64,000 nt of DNA from Ixodes scapularis (Eukaryota > Arthropoda > Arachnida > Ixodida > Ixodidae). Below are positions 52,829-64,000 of the stretch, piece after piece. The notes beneath the pieces are model-generated. The model worked only from the letters and a program-made list of their open reading frames with translations. It was not told the origin of the DNA and ran no database searches. The position numbers were made by a program, and so were the translations under genes. The stretch's first letter is position 1, and each line of letters opens with the position of its first letter. Location of the stretch: positions 82,129,346 through 82,193,345 of the forward strand of contig NW_024609884.1 in NCBI RefSeq assembly GCF_016920785.2, in the 5' to 3' direction.

Positions 52829-53949
52829 TAACGGGGACACTCCCGAGAGTTCTTGTCTGCCTTTAGAGAGTTTTGACTCAAGCGGTAGGTTCCACGGGAG
52901 GCGCCACTAGAATGACCTCGCAGCTGGGCGCCTGTTCCCATGGTCGCTTTGTCGTCAGCGCATACGCCTTTGCAAAGCCGGACTCCCCCGCGCACAAACC
53001 CTGGCACGGATAATCCGTTCATGGAAGCACGTTTCCGCTTCCAGCTGCAACTGTATACGAGCGACAATGCTTGTTCACGTAATCCTTCGTGTCCTTCCGA
53101 CCATCCACGCCCAGGGAGACCTCCTCTTTGTTAAAAACGATTTACTTGTCAGGCGCGTCAGAATATTATAGTCGCCGGCGAGGATTGCGAGCTACCCTTG
53201 GGAGATCCTTTTGTTGGACCCGGCGTCAGCGGCGAAGTATACTTCGGTTCATCTTCTGTTAAACCAAAACATTTTTTTTTTTTTCAGTAGCGTAGCACTA
53301 GCACTACAACGGGACGCGCAGTCGTCCGGATGATCTCATCGTCGAGGCGCGAGACTTGAACCCTTGACGGTCTGGTGCACCCGCTCACCGTACTCTCAGA
53401 ACGACGTCAGAATAAAGAGGGGCCAGTCATAACAATCTCAACTTGACGAAGAAAAAAGGAGGAAAGTTTGTTATAAAAGACCCTCCTACCCGAGGCAAAC
53501 CTCACATGTTTCGTCATGGACACCTAAGATGCCGACACTCGCTTACTAGTTAGTAGCTTACTCAATTACTATTGCTAATGCGAATTTTTCTACTCTACTC
53601 CAACTACTTGTGGCGTCGATACTCAGGAACCTAACTTAACTACCTTTTTTGAGTAATTTGTACATGTCTGCTTTTTTGTAAAAATACTGCGACGGGGGCT
53701 GTACCAAGACAGTCTGGAAAGGTTTGAAGATCAGTTTTCATGTGTTTTTGCCCCCTCCGTTCGTCCGAGAACGTGGATAGTAGCCGTGAAAAGGGCAAAT
53801 TAGACGCTGTCGAACTACGATTGCGTGTGCGGGCAACACTTTGTGGTCGCCAGATGTATTTGCTTTGTTCCAACATGAACGAGAGAAAACCGCCAAGTTG
53901 TCCGAACCACCCGCGGGTTCAGTGCGTCTTCAAATTCACACGGCCGCCT

Positions 53950-55095
53950 GATCGTTCGAACTCTGGTCTGCTCTTTCAAACTTGTCTGCTTTTTGTCGTC
54001 TGCTCATTCAAACAAAAGCGGCCCATAGAACAAACTTTGACCCGGTGATTGCCATAAGAAGTAATTGCAGGCCTCAGAAGACTTAAGTAGGCTCGGTGTA
54101 AACAGTAGATACAAGATGTTGATCATTGGTACCGGTGGCCATCACCGACTTGTTACGCTTGGTCTGTTCCCGCTTCCGATTTTCTTATCGGCGTCGATCG
54201 TCGCCCTACCTTCTACACTTTTGCAGCACGAGCGACGTCGCTACCTAAAATAGCTAGAAGAATCTCATTATGGTTTTGGCGTCCATTCTGCGGCGTTCAT
54301 GCGAATGAATCGCCGCACGTCAAATTATTTACGGAATGTTTAGCGGCGTAACGAGCCTTGATAATTTCGCTCAGGCGATTAAAGTGGCAAGACATTGGGA
54401 TGAGGACGTAGAATCGATAATTCCAACGCGAAAAAGAGTATACAGACTCACACAGACGCCGACAACGTGACATTCGAATGGTTTGTTGACGCGGGACGCG
54501 GTGCTTCTTGCCCGTACTTCATTACGCATGCGTTCGAACTGTCGTCTGCTCTTTCAAACTTGGCTGCTTTTTGTCGTCAGCTCATTCAAATGACAGCGGC
54601 CCGTAAACCAAACGTTGACCCGGTAATTGCGATACGAACTAAGTGCAGGCCTCAAAACACTTTTGAAGTTTGGTTGGGGTTAGTGCTAAGTGTAAACAGA
54701 TACAAGAAGATGTTGATCATTATTGTTACGAGTGGCCATCACCGATTTGTAATGCCCGATTCTACTTGCGGTTTTCAGTATCGACGTCCACCATCTCAGG
54801 TACGGTCCACGCTTTTGCAGTCCGAGCAACGTCGCGTCTGAAAACAGCGAGCAGAATCTCATCGTGGGAGTCGGGCTTTAGCGCCCATTCTGCGGCGTCC
54901 ACGTGAAATGAATCGCCGCGCGTCACATTATTCACGCAAAGTTTTGCCTCGCTAGTTTTGCTGAAGCCGCTCAAGTAGTCAGACATTGTTAGGAGGACGT
55001 AGAATCAACAATTCCAACACGAAAAAGAGCACGGGGACTCCCACCGACGCCGACAACAACGCTATTCAATGGTTTGTTTATGGGCGACGGCGGGC
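53950..55095. repeat. Tandem duplication, period about 580-594 bp
   Basis: Two diverged direct copies: TCTGCTCTTTCAAACTTG (53967 and 54547), ATGTTGATCATT (54117 and 54711), GGCCATCACCGA, CATTCTGCGGCGT and GAAAAAGAG recur in order. The frames inside are not conserved between copies, so this is non-coding. Confidence 0.75.
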
Positions 55096-55734
55096 TTCTT
55101 GCCCACCATCCACCGCGCATGCGCCGCGCCGGTAGCGTCCGCTAGGGGCGCTCCGGTTTGTTTGTAAACATGAGTTGGTGTATATAGGAGGCACTGGCCG
55201 GGCTGAACTTTTTCGTTACGTTCGGGAACGACCACAACGACAGGCCAATCACAGGTCGAGGAGAGCTCGGTCGCGCGCGTTGCATGCCGGTCGTGCCAGG
55301 CTCCTTCTATTTGCAAATATGGCGACGGTGGTAATCGTCGATGTGGACGGCGTGGTGGAAGCTCATCGTTCCGCGTAAAATTGCTATCCTTGACTGTGAA
55401 TTTTCGTCGTGTGTCGTTATGATAACCCAGCACGTACTAGAAGGGAAGATCCACCTACTCGTGCGGCGATATCGTGGCGGCACTCTCAAGACAGCAGAAA
55501 CGCCGTGCCGTCGTGTTTGTTTACTTCGGCTGCAGTGGTGCTTTTTTAGCATTTCTGTCCTCGAACATCGCCCGGATTTCATTTTTGGTGCATTCCGTGT
55601 GTGTGCTCAAGTTCAAGGTATTACTGGTGCGTACCGTAAAGAATGCGAATTTTTACGCGTTTTCATCACCCGAGAAAGGTGATTAGTGTAAGCAATCCTG
55701 AACGCTCGCAACGTCGTCTGATCACGAAATTATA
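55096..55734. other. Unassigned interval; partial copy of the 50.9-kb arm
   Basis: TATATAGGAGGCACTGGC followed by GGGCTGAAC (55190-55210) matches the complement of about 50990-51025 and contains a TATA-like motif. A tiny frame follows the ATG at 55319. No gene is supported. Confidence 0.4.
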
Positions 55735-56620
55735 CAGGGTGAAACATGGAGACGCCAGGCTCTTTAAATCGACCGGAAAATTCGGTTTCTTAACCTATCG
55801 TGCTACGACTTTGTGCAGCGTTGCCCACAGATGGTGCATTTTTTTTTTTTTTGTAAAATTTGCAAAGAGCGAACTTACCTGAGGAAAAAGTAAAGAAAGA
55901 AAAAGGCTTAACTCCTATGGAAACACAGCGACGCCACCGGTCTTCAAACAACACGGCGCCGTTTCGCACGGGAGGCAAGAGATGGCGCAACGAATGCCGC
56001 CACAACGAACGAGCATACGGCGCCGAGAGCCAGCGTATTTAGCAGACAATAGGGAGTTTTAGTAGACCGTGTTTCCCGCTCCGCTAGCCCTCCGCTACGA
56101 AGAAACCGCCACTGCGCTTGCGCGCCGATGGCCTTGGCTGTAGAGTTCCGGGTAGCGGACGGGCTTAGCGGAGCGGGAAACACGGTCTACTAAAACTCGC
56201 TAATCTTTTCGACTCAAAAGCGGCGCGCGTTCCGCAGGCGGCGACAGTCGCAGAAACAAAAACAGGCGCAGTAACAACAAGGAACTGCAGTTCCTTGTCT
56301 GCTAATTACGCCGGCTCTCGGCGTCGTCTGCTCGTTCGTTGACGGCAGTTGGCGTCGCGACCGCTTGCGCCACCTCTTGTCTCCCGTGCGAAACGGCGCC
56401 GTGGTTTGCAGACCGGTGGCTTCGCTGCGTTTCGATAGGAGCTAAGCCTTTTTCTTTCTTTACTTTTTCCTCAGGTAAGTTCGCTCTTTGCAAATTTTAC
56501 AAAAAGAAATGCACCATCTGTGGGCAACGCTGCACAAAGTCGTAGCGCGATAGGTTAAGAAACTGAATTATCCGGTCGATTTAAAGAGCCTGGCGTCTCC
56601 TTGTTTCACCCTGTATTTCT
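55735..56620. repeat. Inverted repeat with ~320-bp arms and a MITE at its centre
   Basis: Arms 55735-56050 and 56298-56620 are reverse complements with moderate divergence (ACTTTGTGCAGCGTTGCCCA; TGCAAAGAGCGAACTTACCT; GGCGCCGTTTCGCACGGGAG). Each arm, read outward from the centre, has the sequence CTTTTTCCTCAGGTAAGTTC, which contains a consensus splice donor. Confidence 0.75.
56051..56203. mobile_element. MITE with ~33-bp TIR (GAGTTTTAGTAGACCGTG)
   Basis: GAGTTTTAGTAGACCGTGTT, continuing TCCCGCTCCGCTA, is exactly inverted at the other end except for one added base. The 150-bp element sits between the two arms of the larger inverted repeat. Confidence 0.8.
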
Positions 56621-57310
56621 ACGTTGCTATATCGCTGCTAAGATTACATCGTCTTTTATAATCGTAGAAAAGGCGTGTGGCGAGATTTGTACTGTTGGCT
56701 AAGTCGTGTATTAAAGTCGTGATCGTGCAAAACGGCGTACTGTATTTTTTTTTTCTTTTTTTTTTTAATGGACTACCCTGCAAGCGTATCCTGAAAAATA
56801 AAAAAAAATAAAGTTTGTGGTCATAGAAGACGGTCTGTCTATTTTCTGTTACACAAGTGAGTGGCAGCGCGTCCCCTTCTTTTTAGAGGCACTGCCGTAA
56901 CAGCTGACGGCGGCGGAGAGGCGGTCGCCGTGCTGCCGACGCACTGCAGTTGTTGCAGTGGTTGCAGGGGTGTACGCGTAGCGAAGAGCAATCGTTCCGG
57001 TCACAACCGACGCAGTCGTGGATAAGGGGTTCGTTTCAGATGTCTGAACCAGCCTTTACAAAGCTATTGTAGACGCACAGCAGATCTTCGTGACTGTACG
57101 CCGTAGCCGAAACCTCCGGCTGCTCCGATAAGGACGGTGGACCTCGCGTCGGGCGTCGGCGTCCGCCATGTTTGTAAGCGTAGCTGGGTTGCTTACTTAT
57201 TGGCTAGGAGGAAGAGCTGAAGCTCGTTTCTCATTGGCTGTTGATTCGTGTGGATACATGCGGTTGCATGTGTGTGTACACGTTGCGTACAGTTGTCGAT
57301 GAAGTCGCAG
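56621..57310. other. Unassigned interval
   Basis: Includes T/A runs (56742-56766) and a GC-richer stretch (56890-57170). ATGTTTGTAAGC near 57169 looks like a start plus donor but encodes only two codons. Nothing is supported. Confidence 0.35.
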
Positions 57311-57893
57311 CGGTTGCATTCGTTCGTAAGCATAGTGGTCGCTCCGAACGCAAATGTGTGAACGGGCCTTTAGTTCAGTAGTGTGGCGCGTTTGGCGCAC
57401 GTATTGATAGATTGCGTCGGGAGCAGCGTCGGAAGGTGTATACGACTAGCGAAAAACAGCAGACGACACGCAGACGAAATCCGTCGGCAGCAAGAGTTGG
57501 CGCCGTCGTTATGCAACCGCGTTTTCTTTTATTTTTGTTATTTCAAGTATTGCTATTATTGTCCACATTTATTTTTAAACCTAAGGTACATTACAAAAAT
57601 ATTATGATAATTTTATTAGACCACGTTCGTCGAGAGAAGTCTCGGTAAGGTGGTTGCGTTATCTATCAATGAGTGCGTCCAACGCGTCCTGCAACTCGAC
57701 TCGGTCGTCTGCGTCGCCATCCGCCGTTGACTCTGGCAAGTTTATTGACCCTATTTTTTACAGAAAGGGAGCTACGCTTTGTAATTTTACGAGATAAAAC
57801 TGACCTGTGAAATACACTTTTGACGAAAAGTTTATATTACTACGTGCAGCTCCGATTTTTACGGCCCATTTTAGATCGAGCCTGGTTATTTGA
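57311..57893. repeat. Right arm of the ~7.2-kb inverted-repeat segment
   Basis: Inverse of 50657-50935 with an extra 326 bp (57374-57699). The inner part ends GTGTGAACGGGCCTTTAG, a Harbinger-like terminus mirrored by CTAAAGGCCCGTTCACAC at 50856. Confidence 0.65.
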
Positions 57894-58348
57894 GACACCA
57901 TATATATCTCTAATGTGCCAGTCCTGTCACTATATGAAAATAACCCTGTCGCGCGTGCATTTTTTACAAGCGGTTAAAAACATTCAAAAGTTAAAGAATA
58001 GTATGTGGACAATGAAATGTGTCTCTCTTTATTATTTCCCATGCCAGGCAGCTTTTATCGGGCACCTGCTTTCTGGCTTCTTCGTATTTTGACAGATTTT
58101 GAGCGTGTGCGGGTCATGTCTTGAACGCAGAACAAGCATCTTCGCACATATGCACGATAAGAGAGATTATAAAGCCATACTTCTTCATTGCAAATCGTAC
58201 TATATTGCTTGGCCTTCACCTTATTTAGATCGTCTACATGGACAGCGAGTTAACCAATTCCGTGTTACTGCGTATTTTTGTAGCGTGAGCTACACGGCCG
58301 AGGTTGAGCAATTTCGCGTGGCTCGCATAATTAGCCGTGCTGCGTGCT

Positions 58349-58560
58349 GCGCAAGCGCGAGGAGCAGTGACGTCACACGGCGCACAGCTGGTGGGGCGGA
58401 GCCGCCGTCGCCGCGGGCTCCGCCGCCACCGCGCGCGCCTCGCCGGTCTGCGCAAGCGCGAGGAGCAATGACGTCACACGGCGCACAGCTGGCGTGCCGG
58501 AGCCGCCGCCAACGCGCGCGCCTCGCTGGTCTTCGCATTTCAGAGGAGTGACGTCATAGC
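58349..58560. repeat. GC-rich tandem repeat (~100-bp unit) with TGACGTCA motifs
   Basis: GCGCAAGCGCGAGGAGCA followed by TGACGTCACACGGCGCACAG occurs at 58349 and 58450, with a partial third unit ending GAGGAGTGACGTCATAGC near 58545. TGACGTCA is a CRE/ATF-type binding site. Open frames across it are an effect of GC-rich repetition. Confidence 0.75.
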
Positions 58561-61500
58561 CGCGGCAAACGCACTGGCGCCGCCGCGTGCCCAGCTGTGC
58601 GCCTCCGTAGCGCAGTATCCAAGTCTGACGCTGCACCGGAGCTGCTTGATAGCGCCTCTCATTTTGTGCGCATAAGCTCACGCTACGTATATCCTGGCAT
58701 AGCCGAGCTAAACCACCGCAATTTTTTTTTGGTCTGTCTTGTTTTTGCAGATGTCCTTCGTTCGTTTTGCACGTTTTGCACACGCAGAAAAACGCCAACA
58801 CCTTGTTAACGATAACAATGCCCGACAGTGCACTTAAATGCATGTATGGACCTGTTTGAGCACTGTGTTTAATGCCGTGAGTTTGACAAAAAAACACTAC
58901 ACTGACGAATATTTTTGTTTACGTGATTGAGAAATGTTCTAAGCTACTTACTCCACTATAGGTATTCGTAATATTTTCTCGTTAAATCAATCGCAGAGAA
59001 GAAAAAATCAAGCGCATAGAAAAAATGCACCCGCTTTTCCCCTTAAGTCAATTTTCGACTGGTAGCCGTCTGCTTCAAATGACCCCGTAAGTGAGACGTC
59101 ACAGCTCAAAAAACCAAAAAAATCGTTGTAGGGGCGGTGGTGTGGACGAATACATGGGAATGGATTTCGCTCCGAAAGAACGATCGGTGAAACATCGGAC
59201 GTAGAATTTAAACGTTTAAAACGAATAGATACAGGGAGCCTAGATTTCACACTTACCACGAGAGAATTTTGCCGAGAATCGGTTGTTTCTGAAATATTTG
59301 CGACGACAACTGTCGGTCCTCGAGACGTCTCGAGATGTCTGCTGCAGACAACAAACGCATGACGAACGCACACGGAACAGTTTGAATCGTTAGCACAATG
59401 ATTCGATTAAGGATTTTGCAGGCATAAGAAAGCTCACCGGGTTTATAAAAACGAATTGTATTTTCGTCCGATACGATGCTGCCTGACAAAAATCATAAGA
59501 CGCGTGGAGATCTGCTAAAAATACAGCGAGAAAAAGCATCTGTTTAGAACTGGATATCAAAGCCGCGTCGGGCCCTCTTTTTATTTGGCACTTGACGTAC
59601 GTTGTAATGCGGGAGCACTTATTTTGACTCTAACATGAGCGGTTTGAGACCCCGAACTTCGTTTTTCAGGCTGGCAAACGGGTGTGTGTTTTGTGCCTGC
59701 CTGTAATCATCACACTGAGAAAAAATCCTACTGATTCTTCAGTTTTAAGTAAGACCCCTAATAGCGAAGGGAGCTCAATAATAAGATTGAGTAAGTTATT
59801 TTTCCGCGTCCATGGCCGAAAGAGAACGCTTCTCCTTACATCTAGAAGAATGGCGTTTACTCTTACGTGAGTATAAAATGGTAAGAAAGCCAGAATGACC
59901 TTGCCTAGTCAGTCTCGAACATTCTAGGTCAAATGTTTGAGATGCCGAGTGCCCCTCTTTAAAGGCGCGTGCCCCTTTTTAAAGTCGCGTTTAGCACGCG
60001 CCGCTGCTCAGAGAGCGAAGAAAGTGCTAGCCTAGCTACCATTATCGATTGGTAGCGCAGGTAGTTTACTTCCCCGATTTTAGTTCGTGCAGTCACCGCC
60101 TGGTGCCGTCGGTATGTGGAAAAGGTCCATTTCAGTTATCTTATTTGTTAAGGAGAGTTCGTTTGATCACACAAGTGTGCACGGAAGAACTGTGCTGTCA
60201 GAAAATCTTGAAATATGTGCTGTCCTGCATTTCAACCTGATACGCTTCACGCCGTCGTCGCACGTGATTCGGCTTCACAGTGTTTTCACCTTCTCAAATA
60301 TTGCGGGAGGAGCTTCACGGGAACGTTCACGGGCTCGCGCACCTCGAGCGTCGATCAAAGCTGTGTACGGGCACTCTTCGCTTCCGAAATCCCACAGAAA
60401 GTAGACCCAGAGAATAGAAGATAGAAGTTGGTCGTTTTGAACGTACGGAATTTCTCGGTGACTGCCTAAGCAATACAAAACGTTTTCCAGCATGTTGGTG
60501 TTTTTCCAGCAATTTCATACCTTTGAGAGTATTTTGAATGGCTCAGGGAATGAATCTCTTAGTAAAATGTAAACGCTCGATCCTGCCGTAATTACTTGAA
60601 AGCCAATGAATCAAGCGGCTCCAATGCGGTTCCAAGCCATGTGTTTGCTTCCCCGCACGGCACGTCGTAGCTAGTATTTCTATTGTAGTGTTTGTTTCTC
60701 TATTTGTGCTGTTCGCGCACGGCCGCATTTGTCGTCTTGAATTAATCTCTCTAGTGCGGATATTCACCGCTGGAAGTGATACTTCACAGGCAGAGAAATC
60801 GCTTTTCGATCAACTTGAATGCAGTCAAAGCCGCGAGCTATGCCGTGGCGAGCTCGAAAACTTCTGGCGCTCATCGCAGCGCGCTACTTGGAGGGCAGTT
60901 TCTCTAGCAACCGTCGTATATTTAAACAGCAAAATAAAGGATAGCGTGTTTTTTTTGTTTTTTTTTTATTTTACTTACCATTAACGTATTTATTTGATCT
61001 TAAAATATTGGCACAGTGAATCCTGGTGAGCTTCCAAAATTTTATATGTATATAAGGAAACGTGACTAGTTTCAAAAACTGTATAGTAACGTCTGTCAAG
61101 CTTCTTCACTCTTTCAGGCTGTCAAAGATTTTAAGAGGGCCTTCAGAGGTACCCTTCTCCAACTTTGGCGAAAGTTGGCGTCGCCCGCCACCACTATTTG
61201 GATTAGTTCCAGGAGCTGAAAAAACGCCACTGGATGGGTTATGTTTCTTGCACAATAAACTCCCAGGCAGATCTCACCAGTGCTCGCTCCATCGATGCTG
61301 TCTTGGGGACGATCGTTTGGTCGCTTGAACACCAGCTCACCTTTCGCTCAATGCCAAGAAATAGTTTCGGCCCAGGTTCCACGACATTGTCCTCTGGACA
61401 TTCTAGCTGCGATATTGAATAAACATTCCCCCTCACTTATACCGTATGCAAAACGATTTTGTCAAGGATGAGTCGATTCATAATTTACAATAATATTTCT

Positions 61501-61893
61501 TTAAGCTAAATAGCAAACAATGTGGTTTACCAGACTGATGAGCTCAAAACGGGTGTTCTAAGGCCTCATATGCTTGTCGATGCTGACAAACGAGCTGAAT
61601 TCATTTCCTTGGTCTCGTCGAAACACCGAACACCCCTTTAAGCCAGAATGGCACAATAAAGACGTCTCTCTCCCTCTCTCTCTCCCTGTCGCCCAGTAGA
61701 CGGGTTCACACAGTTATGAAGACAACGAACTCTCAATTTTCCAGGCCGTGCGGACCTCCGGAAACGCTTTAAAACGGGCCCCTATCATTTCATCAAAACC
61801 CGTTTCGTGCGACTGCATTTCGTGGACAACTTTTCATGGACACTTTTTATGAAGACACGTTTCGTCGACACCGTGGTTTCGTGGAAGCTCGCT
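58561..61893. other. Unassigned interval
   Basis: Several frames of 60-121 codons exist on both strands, but none has a recognised domain. A CT microsatellite (61660-61690) lies near the end. No gene can be supported. Confidence 0.4.
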
Positions 61894-61901
61894 ACGTGAA
61901 C

Positions 61902-62059
61902 CAGGCACGTAGCCAGGGGGGCGGCCCATGGGGCCCGGGCCCCCTCCGAAATCTTCGATTTTACTGGGACCTCCTCTCCCCCCTCCCCCTCATACAGCAT
62001 TTTGTCATGGGCGCCGCGCCCCCCCCCCCCCCCGAAACAAAATCCTGGCTACGTGCCTG
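61902..62059. mobile_element. hAT-type MITE with perfect 8-bp target duplication
   Basis: The ends CAGGCACGTAGCCAGG and CCTGGCTACGTGCCTG are exact 16-bp inverted repeats. ACGTGAAC flanks both sides (61894-61901 and 62060-62067). G- and C-runs lie inside the ends. It is non-coding, 158 bp. Confidence 0.9.
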
Positions 62060-62060
62060 A

Positions 62061-62113
62061 CGTGAACACATATCCTCCTGCGACAAAACGTCACAGGAGG
62101 ATATGTGTTCACG
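62061..62113. repeat. Hairpin with 20-bp perfect arms
   Basis: CGTGAACACATATCCTCCTG, 13-nt spacer, then CAGGAGGATATGTGTTCACG. The hAT MITE inserted at its left foot, and the duplicated ACGTGAAC is part of the arm. Confidence 0.85.
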
Positions 62114-63212
62114 AAATGCGACCGTAATACACCTTGCAACGAACTGTCGCGAGGAGTGTCGACAATCTATCGAAGAAACGTCGCACGTCAACGACTTGGC
62201 GATGACTGATTTCTCATCGCTTTAAAACAGGTCCAACTAGTTCACTTCATTTCCACAAGCGCGAACGGATTCCAGAACACTAATTACTTATATACGCCAG
62301 ACCTTCGCTAGGCGAGAAGACAGTTCATTTCTACAAACATATTTGCAAAATCAGAGGTAAAGAAATGAGCTGTGAAGACTTACCCAATTCACTGTGCGAA
62401 ACCGGGCGGTGCCAGCAATCGATGCAAGCACCGAGTGTAATGTCCGTGGCAAGCGGAACTAACTCTATCGTTCTAACTTAACGGTCGCACCGACACTCAG
62501 CACAGTTACCACGCAAAGCGCCGCGGAGGTCACAACTTGTTGCCTCCAATATAGCTCCTTTTGTCTGAATATCGCTTCTCTCTTCGGTGCATCTCCCGCG
62601 CTTTTGAAAATTCATGACTTCCCATTGGCTGAAGTTCTCCCGGGCCCGGCGTCGTGTTGTAGCGTGGTTTTGTTTTTTCTGCCGGCTTGAGGCTCTCTCT
62701 TTACAGCCAACTCTCCGTCCCCCTCCTTCTCCCTCCCCTTCTCCCGACGGTGCGGTCATGAATTTGAAAAACAAAAACGAAACAAAAAGCAAAAAGAAAG
62801 AACAATTGGCCGCAGATTTCACTTTGTTTCTTCGTTTTCGTGCACAAGTCAGGCAGTATTCGCCACATTTGCTGTGCGCTCTGAGATTCATCCGCTACCG
62901 ATCTATTTTAACCAAAACGCAAAATGTAAAAAACAAAACAAGGTCCCTTAACCTTGAAAAATCCTTTCCGCAACAGCGTGGGGAAAAATATTCGCTACGA
63001 AAGGATTGTATCTTTTCGGATGGATTCATTCGCTACGTACCTCTTTTTGTATGTTAGGTTGCTCGACATTTTGTTGTTATTTGACTTTTTTTGTGTCTGT
63101 GGCGAATACAAGACTGTGGAAGCCGGTTTTTTACCGCTGTTGTAGCGAATATATTCGCTACGAGCGCTTTTATTCGCCATATATTCGCAACAGAGATTTA
63201 GAGTGTAACATT
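62114..63212. other. Unassigned interval
   Basis: Contains a pyrimidine tract (62690-62750) and an AT-rich part where the octamer ATTCGCTA/TAGCGAAT and related ATTCGC phrases recur (62988-63195). No gene was recognised. Confidence 0.4.
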
Positions 63213-63527
63213 GTACCTGCTCCACGAGTGGTAACTTTAGTGCACTATACTACGCTTCTCAAGCGCTGAAAGTCTTTCTGAAAATGACTGATTTAATGAA
63301 TTTTGATAACGCTCAGCAAGTTTCCAATGGGAACTATATGTCTATTTTCACTAATTAAAAAGTTAATTAACAAATTTTAATTCATTAGCCGACTTATCGC
63401 AAAGATTAACCACCCACATAATGTCCCCCTGGGCGTATAATTAGTCACACAAACCTCGTAAGTGTAGCTTTCATGGCGTTTCTTAAACAAATCTGTAAAG
63501 AATAATAAAAACACCCTGTATATAAGC
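63213..63527. repeat. Dispersed ~315-bp repeat, copy 2
   Basis: Direct homologue of 50352-50665 at roughly 80% identity by eye, in the same orientation. Confidence 0.7.
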
Positions 63528-63619
63528 GCCACCGGAATACTGGCGAAGATTGAACACACTCTACATACCTTTCTATTATTATTTTCCTTATATCGTCGCT
63601 CGTTTTTACACACCTGCTA

Positions 63620-63825
63620 TGCGGAGCGCAATTTCGTCTGCTTCTTTTGCTGAAGTTTTGGTGACGTCAGAACGCCGAGCTCTGATTGGCTCTGATGGAA
63701 GGCGTCAAGGCAGCTTGCTTTGCGGTCTACCCACTATCCTTCAATCAGAGCTCGGCCTTCTGACCTCACCACAACCCCTGCAAAAGAAGCAGACGAACTT
63801 ACGCTCCGCATTGAACAGAGGTTTG
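63620..63825. mobile_element. MITE with long TIR (GCAAGTTTGTCTGCTT family), copy 2
   Basis: Homologous to 20300-20505, with TTTTGGTGACGTCAGAACGC at the left and CCTGCAAAAGAAGCAGACGA plus ACTTACGCTCC at the right. It is non-coding and self-complementary over most of its length. Confidence 0.7.
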
Positions 63826-64000
63826 TGTCTTAAATATAGACACGCTTTGCAGCAGCTGTGTATGGACGCCGCCATAACTGACCTTCAGTTTTTGTTTCCT
63901 CTTATTTCATTTATTTTACTTCATCATTACCATAGCAGGTCAGGTTATTGCCATATTACATTCAACTGTGCCCTTTTCTAATGCATCGGCCTTTGTAGAG

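Larger units (their letters stand above)
51845..53672. mobile_element. hAT-like element with AGTAACTT-rich ends (tentative)
   Basis: Left end sequence (TTTAACTACTTTTTTGAGTA) and right end sequence (TTAACTACCTTTTTTGAGTA, with AGTAGCTTACTCAATTACT upstream) share the ACTTTTTTGAGTAACTT motifs typical of one hAT end type. The interior contains an inverted pair (52296-52360 and 52768-52828) and a 36-bp palindrome, but no transposase. The exact borders and target duplication are unresolved. Confidence 0.45.

Noticed and set aside
52157..52910. Overlapping frames of 186, 139 and 118 codons
   Set aside because: They lie in an inverted repeat and a CT microsatellite and mirror each other on both strands.
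53325..53400. tRNA-like sequence on the minus strand with GGTTCAAGTC
   Set aside because: A B-box-like motif exists, but the other arms do not fold convincingly and no A box could be defined.
58099..58897. Frames of 150 and 174 codons across the GC-rich tandem repeat
   Set aside because: They repeat with the tandem unit and occur on both strands; no domain is present.

Overview
This is a eukaryotic nuclear window, almost certainly arthropod and most likely from an ixodid tick (inference: spliceosomal introns of several kb, very dense small TTAA-bounded elements of the 'CCCTTTAAAGGG' kind, Penelope GIY-YIG fragments, a diverged tRNA-SINE that resembles tick SINEs, and Ty3-type LTR elements). 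Nothing prokaryotic is present: there are no operons, CRISPR arrays or ribosome binding sites.

Only two host genes can be recognised with confidence. On the plus strand, three exons (2886-2965, 9947-10008, 18294-18348) encode the conserved C-terminus of SNRNP27, the 27-kDa protein of the U4/U6.U5 tri-snRNP. Splice phases agree across both introns (about 7.0 and 8.3 kb); the RS-rich N-terminal exon must lie left of the window. Convergent to it on the minus strand, one terminal exon (22389-22968) encodes the BPS and SH2 modules of a Grb7/Grb10/Grb14-family adaptor, followed by a likely 1-kb 3' UTR. Its RA and PH exons were not found. A THAP-type zinc-finger reading frame (43035-43388) and two possible first exons (about 23303-23406 minus, 43721-43788 plus) are weaker calls.

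The rest is mobile and repetitive DNA. 1-13 kb: two copies of an element carrying an ~80-90-bp degenerate satellite, two decayed non-LTR reverse transcriptases, several TIR elements, and a perfect 44-bp palindrome. 13-21 kb: a 4-kb inverted-repeat structure with a Penelope GIY-YIG fragment, plus small MITEs. 23.6-32.6 kb: a PIF/Harbinger-like element with remnants of both of its proteins, an hAT element with an 8-bp target duplication, an AACCG-rich hAT-like element, TA microsatellites and a hammerhead-like motif. 32.6-38.1 kb: a Ty3/gypsy-type LTR retrotransposon with apparently identical 155-bp LTRs but an inactivated pol and an extra LTR/primer-binding-site unit inside it, inserted into an older MITE. 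38.6-48 kb: a Mutator-like element with iterated terminal motifs and a 9-bp target duplication, a solo-LTR candidate, and a THAP sequence in inverted duplication. 48-64 kb: a second Penelope fragment between inverted repeats, a ~7-kb segment between diverged inverted repeats, tandem duplications, palindromes and a small hAT MITE with a perfect 8-bp target duplication.

No new multi-gene system is evident. The most unusual items are the chimeric LTR element, the two DNA transposons whose ends are built from iterated short motifs (23797-24644 and 40583-42266), the hammerhead-like motif between TA arrays, and the inverted-repeat structures with THAP or splice-donor sequences.
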